NCBI RefSeq assembly: GCF_020552705.1
Contig: NZ_JAJBZG010000002.1
Span: 682,001-746,000 of the forward strand
DNA: 64,000 nt
Origin: Christiangramia sediminis
GTDB taxonomy: Bacteria; Bacteroidota; Bacteroidia; Flavobacteriales; Flavobacteriaceae
Direction: 5' to 3'
Part shown: positions 56,723 to 64,000 of the stretch, piece after piece
Layout of the letters: each line of letters begins with the position of its first letter
Position numbering within the stretch: position 1 is the stretch's first letter
The notes under the pieces: generated by a model
The model's database searches: none
What the model saw: only the letters and a program-made list of their open reading frames with translations
What the model was told of the DNA's origin: nothing
Made by a program: the position numbers and the translations under genes

Positions 56723-58188
56723 TATTTATCCAGTTGTTTTAAAAATTCATTCACGATCTTTAGATCATCAAAATCGAATCTTTCTCCGTTTATTTCCTGA
56801 TAGGTCTCGTGCCCTTTGCCAGCAATAAGAATTATATCATTTTTTGAGGCCATCTGGCAGGCTGCTTTTATAGCCTGCTTTCTATTAGTTATACTAGTTG
56901 TCTTTTTAAAATTTTGCGGTTCTACTCCAGCCTCTACATCAGCAATGATCTTCTCAGGATCTTCAGTCCTTGGATTATCACTGGTGAAAATTACTTTACT
57001 GCTTAATGCTGATGCTATATGACCCATTTTAGGTCTTTTAGTGGTATCTCTATCTCCACCACAGCCAACCACCGTAATTAGTTCTTCATTTTTAGTACGA
57101 ATACTATTGATGGTTTCCAGGACATTTTTCAATGCATCTGGTGTATGGGCATAATCTACAATAGCGGTGATCTTATCCTTTTTTGAAATAACATATTGAA
57201 ACCTTCCACTAACAGAATTCAGCTCACTAATGATGCGAAGAATTTCCAGAGTTTTCAATCCGAGTAGATCTGCCGTAGCATATATCGCCAGGACATTATA
57301 AGCATTGAAATTTCCTATCAATTTGGTCCATAATTCCTGACCTTTTATCTTCAGAAGTAATCCCGTGAAATTATTCTCAAGGATCTGCGCCTGATAATCT
57401 GAATAAGTCTTTAAGGCGTAAGTATATTTTTTTGCTTTTGTATTCTGAAGCATTACCAGGCCGTTCTTATCATCGGCATTGGTAAGTGCAAATGCCGAAG
57501 CTGGCAATTCATCAAAAAAGCGTTTTTTCACATCACGGTACTCCGCGAAATCTTTATGATAATCTAAATGATCATGAGACAGATTTGTGAAAATTCCGCC
57601 TTTAAATTTTAAAGCGGTAGTTCTATGCTGGTCAATCCCATGAGAACTTACCTCCATAAAACAAAATTCAACACCGGCGTCATTCATATCCCTGAGATAA
57701 GAATTTATAGTAATTGAATCTGGTGTGGTCCTTATTGCGGAATGTTCATCATTTCCTACCATTACCTTCACCGTGGAAAGCAGACCACATTTAAAACCAG
57801 CTTTAGTAAAAAGGTCATATAACAAGGTGGCAATGGTAGTTTTCCCATTGGTACCGGTAACCCCAACCAGTTTTAATTTTTCTGAAGGATTCTCGAAATA
57901 GTTGGCAGAAATATAGGCCAGAGCCTTTTTACTATCTTCCACTTCTATATAAGTAACCCCGTTAATGATATTTTCAGGAATCTTTTCGCATACGATTGCT
58001 AAAGCACCCTGATTTTCGGCATTTTTTATAAAGTCATGTCCATCTGATATTGCTCCTCGAATTGCAATAAAAACATCATTTAATTTTACTTTTCTGGAAT
58101 CGAAATGAATATCGTTGATGGTCACACCAGTATCCCCGGTCACCGCCTTCATGTTCACTTTATAGAGTATGTCCTTTAAAACGCTCAT
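56722..58188 (-). CDS. murE: UDP-MurNAc-tripeptide synthetase (meso-DAP type)
   Basis: 488-aa ligase adding the third amino acid. ATP motif [11 protein letters not shown] (110-120). The specificity motif is [12 protein letters not shown] marks meso-diaminopimelate-adding enzymes, as opposed to the Lys type, so the cell wall should contain meso-[14 protein letters not shown] and [10 protein letters not shown] are also typical. It overlaps by one base both ftsI upstream and mraY downstream. Confidence 0.97.
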   Translation of the reverse strand: MSVLKDILYKVNMKAVTGDTGVTINDIHFDSRKVKLNDVFIAIRGAISDGHDFIKNAENQGALAIVCEKIPENIINGVTYIEVEDSKKALAYISANYFENPSEKLKLVGVTGTNGKTTIATLLYDLFTKAGFKCGLLSTVKVMVGNDEHSAIRTTPDSITINSYLRDMNDAGVEFCFMEVSSHGIDQHRTTALKFKGGIFTNLSHDHLDYHKDFAEYRDVKKRFFDELPASAFALTNADDKNGLVMLQNTKAKKYTYALKTYSDYQAQILENNFTGLLLKIKGQELWTKLIGNFNAYNVLAIYATADLLGLKTLEILRIISELNSVSGRFQYVISKKDKITAIVDYAHTPDALKNVLETINSIRTKNEELITVVGCGGDRDTTKRPKMGHIASALSSKVIFTSDNPRTEDPEKIIADVEAGVEPQNFKKTTSITNRKQAIKAACQMASKNDIILIAGKGHETYQEINGERFDFDDLKIVNEFLKQLDK

Positions 58189-60179
58189 TAACTCAATTCC
58201 AGTTTTACAGTTTGCTTATTCTTTAGTGTTTGACCTGCAGAAACAGATTGTCTCTTTACCACTCCTTTACCGTTAAAAGTCACTTCCAGACCAAGATTTT
58301 CCAGAAGAGAAATTGCATCCATTGCCGGCATCCCGGTAACATCTGGCATTAGCAGTTTTTCATCCTGAATTTTTGTATAGTATTTTTCAAAATCGGTTTC
58401 CACCTTTTTATCTTTTATTTCCAAGGATTCCAGTTCATCCATTACCGGTGTATCTGTATAGATCTTTCTGGCGATATCTTTAAAAACAGGCGCCGCCACA
58501 ATATTGCCGTAATAGCCTTTTCTCCTGTTTGGTTTATGGATCACCACGATACAGGAATATTTCGGATTTTCTGCCGGGAAATAACCCGCAAAAGATGCTA
58601 TATATCTGCCCGGTTCGATCCAGTATTCAGTCTGACAGGTTCCTGTTTTTCCAGCCATGGAAAAATTTTCGGTATAAATATTGGCCGCAGTTCCTCTTTC
58701 CACAGTCTTTTTCATCATGGCCCTTACCTTCTTCGCAGTTTCTACTGAACAGATCGAAGGATTCATCACCTGCTTTTCCATCGTAATAATTGGCTTATCA
58801 CGATCTTTTACCGCTTTGATAAATCTTGGCTTGATCATCTCACCATCATTGGCAATAGCATTGTAAAAAGTTAATGTTTGCAAGGGTGTAATAGACACAC
58901 CATAACCAAAAGCCATCCAGGGCAGGCTCAACCCATTCCAGCTTTTGTCTTGTGGGTGAGGAATTCGGGGGGATCCCTCACCCTTGATTTCAAGACCAAT
59001 CTTCTGGTTAAGTCCCATTGAATAAAGTCGATCAACAAATTTTGAAGGATTGTCCTTATATCCTTCGGTGATCATTTTTGTGAATGCTGTATTGGACGAA
59101 ACCTCAAAAGCCTTGGCTGCTGAAATTTCACCATAACCCCCGTGATGCGAATCCCGAACAGGTCTGCCGTAAAATCTCACCACTCCTTTTTCAGTATCTA
59201 TAATCTGGCTGGTATCTATCACCTTATCTTCAAGGGCAGCCACCATGGCCATAAGTTTAAATGTTGAACCGGGCTCGTGAGCCTCGTATACCGCGTAGTT
59301 CCTTTTTTCGAAATAAGTACCCTCCTTGGTCCTTCCCAAATTAGACATGGCTTTGATCTCACCGGTAGCGGTTTCCATAACTACCACAGTACCATGTTCT
59401 GCTTCAAAATATTCTAACTGACGCAATAAGGAATGATGCGCTATATCCTGAATATTGACATCTATTGTTGATACAACGTCATATCCATCTTTTGGCTCCA
59501 TCTCATTATTATCACTAATAGGTTTCCATTGTCCTTTTGCGATCTTTTGTTTTAAACGTCTGCCATCTGTACCACGCAAATAATTACTGAAGGCCCCTTC
59601 AAGGCCAACCCTGGTGAAATACCCATTTTCATCCCTTCTTTCATAACCTACAGTTCTTTCACCCATTTTTCCAAGCGGATGCTCACGAACCGTACTCTGC
59701 TCGGTGATCATCCCGCCTTTATATGCTCCAAGATTGAACATAGGAAAACTCTTGATCTTCATATAATCTGAATAACCAAGGTTTTTAGCGATGAGGACAT
59801 AGCGTTGCTTATTCGCTCTTGCCGCTCTTAATTTTTGGGAATAATAGGAAGCAGGTTGCCCCAACATTCCAGATAGTTTTCCTGAAAGTGGACCTATATT
59901 TTCTTCGAAGTTATTATCTGAAACGGTTACCGCATCAAACCGGATATCATATTTAGGGACTGAGGTCGCAAGAAGATTTCCATTTACATCGTATAAATTC
60001 CCGCGGTTTGCAGGGATCTTGAAATTCTTAAGAGTTCGCTCTTCCGCCAGCTCTTTATAATAATCGCCATGTGCAAACTGTATATCAAGTAACTTAAAAC
60101 CTACCGCTATTGCAAAAACAAGCAGACAGCCAGCCACGAAATACATACGATTCAGGATGCTTTTTTCGGTTGTAGCCAT
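58188..60179 (-). CDS. ftsI: Class B penicillin-binding protein (FtsI/PBP3) with PASTA domain
   Basis: 663-aa septal transpeptidase. One transmembrane helix (about 13-32), then a dimerisation domain (NRGNLYDVNGNLLATSV). The catalytic motifs are Ser305-x-x-Lys308 (EPGSTFKLM), SSN (361-363) and KTG (511-513, in SMAGKTGTCQT). A single PASTA domain (about 601-663) ends the protein, beginning LLMPDVTGMPAMDAI. It crosslinks peptidoglycan at the septum with FtsW. Six nt separate it from ftsL. Confidence 0.96.
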   Translation of the reverse strand: MATTEKSILNRMYFVAGCLLVFAIAVGFKLLDIQFAHGDYYKELAEERTLKNFKIPANRGNLYDVNGNLLATSVPKYDIRFDAVTVSDNNFEENIGPLSGKLSGMLGQPASYYSQKLRAARANKQRYVLIAKNLGYSDYMKIKSFPMFNLGAYKGGMITEQSTVREHPLGKMGERTVGYERRDENGYFTRVGLEGAFSNYLRGTDGRRLKQKIAKGQWKPISDNNEMEPKDGYDVVSTIDVNIQDIAHHSLLRQLEYFEAEHGTVVVMETATGEIKAMSNLGRTKEGTYFEKRNYAVYEAHEPGSTFKLMAMVAALEDKVIDTSQIIDTEKGVVRFYGRPVRDSHHGGYGEISAAKAFEVSSNTAFTKMITEGYKDNPSKFVDRLYSMGLNQKIGLEIKGEGSPRIPHPQDKSWNGLSLPWMAFGYGVSITPLQTLTFYNAIANDGEMIKPRFIKAVKDRDKPIITMEKQVMNPSICSVETAKKVRAMMKKTVERGTAANIYTENFSMAGKTGTCQTEYWIEPGRYIASFAGYFPAENPKYSCIVVIHKPNRRKGYYGNIVAAPVFKDIARKIYTDTPVMDELESLEIKDKKVETDFEKYYTKIQDEKLLMPDVTGMPAMDAISLLENLGLEVTFNGKGVVKRQSVSAGQTLKNKQTVKLELS

Positions 60180-60185
60180 TGCAGG

Positions 60186-60503
60186 TTAGTCTTTTATTAT
60201 CACTCTTATCTTATTGGGAGGCGTATCTGAAGGCCCTATCCCTTTTCCAACCATCTTTTCAGTAATGGTGGACTCCATCTTGATCTTCATCAGATCTGAA
60301 CGTCTTTCAACGAATTCACTTCTTAATTCTCTCACTTCATTATTCAATTTCGCTATTTGGTGTACTTTCTTTTCGGCATTATGTGAACTTGCGATCATAA
60401 TAATGGCCAGCACGGTACAGAAAACAATAAAACGCCAGTTTTTTACAGCATCTTCACTTATAAGAAAGTTCGCTTTTAGTATGTTGTAAAAACCCTTTTT
60501 CAT
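60186..60503 (-). CDS. ftsL: FtsL-like cell division protein
   Basis: 105-aa bitopic protein. A cytoplasmic N-terminus, a transmembrane helix (about residues 23-40, WRFIVFCTVLAIIMIAS) and a heptad-rich periplasmic segment (KVHQIAKLNNEVRELRSEFVE) give the FtsL/DivIC shape. Identification rests on shape and position between rsmH and ftsI, as sequence conservation is low. Five nt after the rsmH stop. Confidence 0.88.
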   Translation of the reverse strand: MKKGFYNILKANFLISEDAVKNWRFIVFCTVLAIIMIASSHNAEKKVHQIAKLNNEVRELRSEFVERRSDLMKIKMESTITEKMVGKGIGPSDTPPNKIRVIIKD

Positions 60504-60508
60504 TTCAA

Positions 60509-61405
60509 TTAAAGCTTTCTTGCTACCCTTAATTTTGCACTTCTTGCCCTGTTATTCTGCTTAATTTCTTCTTTTGAAGGAACTACCAATCCGTTCACTT
60601 TCTTAAACGGAACGGAGATATTTCCATACATATCCTTTTCAGGCTCCCCTTCAAACAAACCGCTTCTGATATATCTTTTTACCAATCTATCCTCAAGCGA
60701 ATGATAAGAGATCAAACTCATTCTTCCATCGGGTTTAATGATCTCTTCAGTTTGCAATAAAAACTCTTTAAGAACTTCGATCTCCTGGTTTACCTCTATC
60801 CGTATTGCCTGATAGATCTGAGCCAGAATTTTATTTTCTTTTCCTTTAAATAGTAAAGGTTTTAGTAACTCATTTAATTGCTCACTGGTTTCAATAGGAT
60901 TATTTTTTCTTTCAGAAACAATCGTTCTGGCGAGTTTTGGCGCATTCTTTAGATCTGCATATGCATAGAACAACTTTTTTAGCTGCTCCTCTTCATATTC
61001 GTTGATCACTTCATAGGCACTCAACTTATCTCCCTGGTTCATCCTCATATCCAGTTTCGCATCGAACCTGGTAGAAAATCCTCTTTCAGCCTCGTTAAAC
61101 TGATGAGAAGAAACACCGAAATCACCAAGAATTCCATCCACCTGTTTTACTCCATAAAATCTCAAAAAACGCTTCAGGTATCTGAAATTCTCATTAATAA
61201 GCGTAAACCGGTTATCGTCGATCTTATTTTCCAGAGCATCCTTATCCTGATCAAAAGCATAAAGCTTTCCTTCAGGCCCCAGTCTTTCCAGTATTTTCCG
61301 GGAATGTCCACCTCCACCGAAGGTGACATCCACATAGATGCCGTCAGGTTTTATCGCAAGACCATCAACAGACTCCTTTAAAAGAACCGGATTATGATAT
61401 TCCAT
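60509..61405 (-). CDS. rsmH: 16S rRNA (cytosine-1402-N4) methyltransferase
   Basis: About 298-aa SAM-dependent methyltransferase acting on C1402 of 16S rRNA. The N-terminal EYHNPVLLKESVDGL and the SAM motif VDVTFGGGGHSRKIL are diagnostic. Three starts are available (61417, 61414, 61405). I chose 61405 because MEYHNPVLL is the family N-terminus. All overlap the mraZ 3' end (14-26 nt), as in other dcw clusters. Confidence 0.95.
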   Translation of the reverse strand: MEYHNPVLLKESVDGLAIKPDGIYVDVTFGGGGHSRKILERLGPEGKLYAFDQDKDALENKIDDNRFTLINENFRYLKRFLRFYGVKQVDGILGDFGVSSHQFNEAERGFSTRFDAKLDMRMNQGDKLSAYEVINEYEEEQLKKLFYAYADLKNAPKLARTIVSERKNNPIETSEQLNELLKPLLFKGKENKILAQIYQAIRIEVNQEIEVLKEFLLQTEEIIKPDGRMSLISYHSLEDRLVKRYIRSGLFEGEPEKDMYGNISVPFKKVNGLVVPSKEEIKQNNRARSAKLRVARKL

Positions 61406-61859
61406 CAAAATCATCATTTCCCATCACCTCTTCTGCCAGATCTGCGAAATCATCTGAAGAAGCATCCAGGGTTTGTTCATATTTATCTTTATCCCAAATC
61501 TCCACAATATTGATTGCCGAAGAAAGAACGATCTCTTTCTCTATCCCGGCAAAACCAACAAGGTCTTTGGGAATCAACAGCCTTCCATTCGTGTCAACCT
61601 CAACGGTCTTCACCCCGGCCGTAAACCTTCTAATAAAATCGTTGTTCTTTTTTTTGAACCTGTTTAACCCGTTCATTCTTTTCATCAGGACATTCCACTC
61701 CTCCATCGGGTAAAGTTCCAGACAGTTTTGAAAAACCGCCCGTTTAATCACAAAACCTTCCTGCATCATGGGAGCCAATTGCTTCTTTAATGCAGAAGGC
61801 ACCATTAAACGGCCTTTTGCATCGACTTTGCATTCGTATGTCCCAATTAGATTTATCAC
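61392..61859 (-). CDS. mraZ: MraZ transcriptional regulator
   Basis: 155-aa protein with two SpoVT-AbrB-type domains (DAKGRLMVPSALKKQ near residue 14 and DTNGRLLIPKDL near 93). MraZ binds tandem DNA repeats and controls the dcw operon; in E. coli it represses. The start codon is GTG. Upstream is an array of four GTGGTAA repeats (61895-61942), which is the likely binding site. It overlaps rsmH by 14-26 nt. Confidence 0.96.
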   Translation of the reverse strand: MINLIGTYECKVDAKGRLMVPSALKKQLAPMMQEGFVIKRAVFQNCLELYPMEEWNVLMKRMNGLNRFKKKNNDFIRRFTAGVKTVEVDTNGRLLIPKDLVGFAGIEKEIVLSSAINIVEIWDKDKYEQTLDASSDDFADLAEEVMGNDDFDGIS

Positions 61860-61877
61860 GGTTAAGCTTTACAAATT

Positions 61878-61885
61878 CAAATATA
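61878..61885 (-). promoter_or_regulatory. -7 box of the dcw operon
   Basis: TATATTTG on the minus strand, exact TAnnTTTG, 18 nt before the mraZ GTG. The GTGGTAA array begins about 10 nt further upstream and covers the -33 region. Confidence 0.6.
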
Positions 61886-61894
61886 TTGAAAATA

Positions 61895-61942
61895 TTACCA
61901 CAATTTACCACTTTTTACCACAATGTTGATAAGTTTTACCAC
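61895..61942 (-). promoter_or_regulatory. Probable MraZ operator: four GTGGTAA repeats
   Basis: On the minus strand, GTGGTAA occurs at (plus coordinates) 61895-61901, 61905-61911, 61915-61921 and 61936-61942, i.e. steps of 10, 10 and 21 nt, one helical turn or two. MraZ of other bacteria binds tandem TGGG-type repeats with 5-nt spacers near its own promoter. The match in layout and position is the evidence. Confidence 0.7.
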
Positions 61943-62116
61943 TCTATGTATTTGAAAACCTTTTAAATACACCTATTCACTTATGATTCAGGAAATTGAA
62001 AATCGCGAGAAAATTCTCAAGAATTATGTTTAAAAAACTTGTGGATTATAAATTTCCCACTTCACAGAAAAGCTCTTGCAGTTGCTCAAAAATGATTATA
62101 CTTGTATCGAAATCGC

Positions 62117-62124
62117 TATATTTG
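62117..62124 (+). promoter_or_regulatory. -7 box of the alpha/beta hydrolase operon
   Basis: TATATTTG, exact TAnnTTTG, 25 nt before the ATG at 62150. Confidence 0.6.
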
Positions 62125-62149
62125 CGATTGCTAACCGCAAAGGCTATCA

Positions 62150-62914
62150 ATGAAAGATCACTTAAGGCAAGAGGGAAAATTCACATATCTTGAGAAGGGC
62201 GAAGGAACACCAATTGTTATTCTTCATGGACTTATGGGAGGCCTCAGTAATTTTGATGGCGTAGTGGATTATTTTCCGCAGAAAGGCTATAAAGTTGTTA
62301 TTCCGGAATTGCCACTTTACTCCATGTCACTTTTAAAAACCAGCGTAGGAACATTTGCAAAATATTTAAAGGAATTTCTTGATTTCAAAGGATTTGAAAA
62401 TGTGATCTTGCTGGGGAATTCATTAGGTGGGCACATTGCACTGCTCGCCACGAAAATGTTTCCAGAATCTATACAGGCGCTTGTAATTACAGGGAGCTCG
62501 GGGCTTTATGAAAATGCCATGGGCGAGAGTTATCCGAGACGAGGAGATTATGAATTTATCAGGAAAAAAGCAGAAGCAGTTTTTTATGATCCCGAAGTCG
62601 CAACAAAAGAGATCGTGGACGAGGTTTATGAGACGGTAAGTGACCGTAATAAACTGGTAAAAACACTGGCCATAGCAAAAAGTGCTATCCGCCATAATAT
62701 GGCGAAAGATCTGCCTAATATGGAAACTCCAACCTGCATTATATGGGGAAAAAATGATACGGTAACTCCTCCAGAAGTAGCGGAAGACTTCCAGCGTTTA
62801 TTACCAGATGCCAACCTTTACTGGATAGACAAATGCGGGCATGCTGCCATGATGGAACATCCTCAAGAATTCAACGAGCTTTTTCACCAGTGGTTGAAAG
62901 AACGCGAGATCTAA
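62150..62914 (+). CDS. Alpha/beta-hydrolase fold protein
   Basis: 254-aa hydrolase. The nucleophile elbow is GNSLGG, the acid Asp is likely in WGKNDTVTPPE, and the catalytic His is in CGHAAMMEHP. A lid-like region lies between about 130 and 190 (SYPRRGDYEFIRKKAEAVF). The substrate is unknown; esterase or lipase-like activity is typical. It is divergently transcribed from the dcw operon and followed after 10 nt by yihA, so the two form an operon. Confidence 0.88.
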   Translation: MKDHLRQEGKFTYLEKGEGTPIVILHGLMGGLSNFDGVVDYFPQKGYKVVIPELPLYSMSLLKTSVGTFAKYLKEFLDFKGFENVILLGNSLGGHIALLATKMFPESIQALVITGSSGLYENAMGESYPRRGDYEFIRKKAEAVFYDPEVATKEIVDEVYETVSDRNKLVKTLAIAKSAIRHNMAKDLPNMETPTCIIWGKNDTVTPPEVAEDFQRLLPDANLYWIDKCGHAAMMEHPQEFNELFHQWLKEREI

Positions 62915-62924
62915 ATACATTTTT

Positions 62925-63530
62925 ATGAAAATCAAGACCGCTGAATTTGTAGTGAGCAACTCCAAAGTTGATCAGTGCCCTAACAGCTCCTTGCCAGAAT
63001 ATGCTTTTATTGGGCGTAGTAATGTGGGAAAATCTTCCCTTATTAACATGCTTACAGGCAGAAAGGCACTTGCAAAAACCTCCGCAAAGCCCGGAAAAAC
63101 ACAACTTATCAATCATTTTTTGATCAATAATAACTGGCATCTTGTAGATCTACCGGGATATGGATACGCCCAGGTTTCAAAATCTACTAAAAAAGTATTT
63201 CAGAAATTTATCACCGCTTACTTTGAAAAAAGAAAGCAAATGATCTGCGCTTTTGTCTTAATTGATTCCCGACACAAACCTCAGCCTATTGATATGGAAT
63301 TCATGCAGTGGCTGGGTGAAAATAATATCCCATTCTGTATAATTTTCACTAAGGCTGATAAGCTGAAAGATAAAGTACTGGATAAGAATATTGAAAATTA
63401 TAAAGCTGAAATGCTGGAAAGCTGGGTAGAAATGCCCGAGTACTTTATTACTTCGGCCACTTCAAAATTGGGACAGGATGAAATTTTGGATTATATAGAT
63501 CAAATTAATGAGCAGCTCAAAAACAAATAA
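62925..63530 (+). CDS. yihA: Ribosome biogenesis GTP-binding protein YihA/YsxC/EngB
   Basis: 201-aa small GTPase needed for 50S assembly. G1 is FIGRSNVGKSSLIN, switch region KPGKTQLINHF, G3 DLPGYGYAQVS, and G4 is TKADKLK. It follows the alpha/beta hydrolase after 10 nt and precedes a lipoprotein gene by 2 nt. Confidence 0.96.
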   Translation: MKIKTAEFVVSNSKVDQCPNSSLPEYAFIGRSNVGKSSLINMLTGRKALAKTSAKPGKTQLINHFLINNNWHLVDLPGYGYAQVSKSTKKVFQKFITAYFEKRKQMICAFVLIDSRHKPQPIDMEFMQWLGENNIPFCIIFTKADKLKDKVLDKNIENYKAEMLESWVEMPEYFITSATSKLGQDEILDYIDQINEQLKNK

Positions 63531-63532
63531 GC

Positions 63533-64000
63533 ATGCCCATAATTTATCGGAATTATCTTTTAGTTTTTCTTATCGCAAGTTTTTTTTTATCCTGCGCCGC
63601 TTATAAAAGTGAACCTACCGAATACTATCTGGATGAAACTGGGAAAAGCATAGAGGGATCTACTTTTATGGCTAAGTTTCATGACTCTGCAAATCCATAC
63701 GCAGCTTGGAATTACATAGCTAAAGATAGTGGGATGGTTTCCGAAATATCACACCTGAAATATGAAACTTATTTAGTTTCTTACGAAAAATTTTTATTGC
63801 AAATGGAGCAACTAACCGGTAAAAATTTTTATGATAATCCTACTTTTATTCTCTCCTATAATTTTAGAGATGATTATTGTACAAACGATCGTCCACCTAA
63901 TGACTATAGTAAAATAAGAATTAATCAAAGATTCAATTATCTAAATCCCAAAATTAAGACTTTAAAGAAGGAATACAGAAATACAGAGTTTCTTAAAATC
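63533..64000 (+). CDS. Putative lipoprotein, cut by window edge
   Basis: 156 codons are visible without a stop; the gene continues past the right edge. The start MPIIYRNYLLVFLIASFFLSC is a type II signal peptide with lipobox FLSC. The mature part seen (KSEPTEYYLDETGKSIEGS, then a Tyr-, Asn- and Lys-rich stretch) has no domain I recognise. It starts 2 nt after the yihA stop. Confidence 0.75.
   Translation, partial: MPIIYRNYLLVFLIASFFLSCAAYKSEPTEYYLDETGKSIEGSTFMAKFHDSANPYAAWNYIAKDSGMVSEISHLKYETYLVSYEKFLLQMEQLTGKNFYDNPTFILSYNFRDDYCTNDRPPNDYSKIRINQRFNYLNPKIKTLKKEYRNTEFLKI

Overview
The window is an AT-rich chromosomal segment (GC clearly below 50% by eye) from a member of the Bacteroidota, most likely a marine Flavobacteriaceae of the Gramella/Christiangramia type. 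Signs of this are the type IX secretion C-terminal domain, the fused SecDF, FtsZ with a very long tail, the flavobacterial DUF6702, DUF6588 and DUF2911 proteins, many lipoproteins with Bacteroidota-style lipoboxes, and recurrent TAnnTTTG (-7) promoter elements without Shine-Dalgarno sites. The genus is an inference. No insertion sequence, prophage, CRISPR array or other mobile element was seen, and coding density is high, with compact terminators at almost every operon end.

Layout. 1-11.2 kb: methionine sulfoxide reductase; the two kynurenine-pathway genes kmo and kynU, which are not adjacent; an Old Yellow Enzyme; a light/DNA-repair cassette (flavin reductase, a 46-aa DUF2256 protein, DASH cryptochrome, Fe-S (6-4) photolyase-like protein) with overlapping genes; a 51-aa lmo0937-type membrane protein; an SDR; a lipoprotein; an O-methyltransferase. 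11.2-19.4 kb: PAP2 phosphatase with tatA, M1 peptidase with DUF6702, three tandem paralogous secreted proteins, then pepE-glsA. 19.4-26.2 kb: rpsT, two identical tRNA-Glu genes, proS, a Gly/aromatic- and Arg/Ser-rich lipoprotein, a FadL-like porin and a T9SS type B cargo protein. 26.2-30.1 kb: folE, cysS, yidD, lgt and a DUF192 lipoprotein. 30.2-40.8 kb: secDF, mdh, a DUF6588 protein, gyrB, asnB, a DUF2911 protein and queE. 40.9-46.3 kb: a cell-wall group (dacB-like PBP4 and an S66 LD-carboxypeptidase), a HerA-like ATPase, and two lipoproteins, one of which is an inorganic pyrophosphatase.

46.3-61.9 kb, minus strand: a complete flavobacterial dcw cluster in the order mraZ-rsmH-ftsL-ftsI-murE-mraY-murD-ftsW-murG-murC-ftsQ-ftsA-ftsZ. 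murF and ddl are absent from it. MurE carries the DNPR motif of meso-diaminopimelate-adding enzymes. Upstream of mraZ is an array of four GTGGTAA repeats at 10, 10 and 21 nt spacing that looks like the MraZ autoregulatory operator. 62.1-64 kb: an alpha/beta hydrolase, the GTPase yihA (engB) and the start of a lipoprotein gene cut by the window edge.

Most of the segment is ordinary housekeeping. The least explained parts are the three-gene secreted paralog array (15.2-17.6 kb), the Gly/aromatic-RS lipoprotein (21.6 kb), the lipoprotein pyrophosphatase with an altered signature (45.4 kb), the MraZ-type repeat array, and a few genes whose -7 boxes sit almost on the start codon. I did not find a clearly new multi-gene system.
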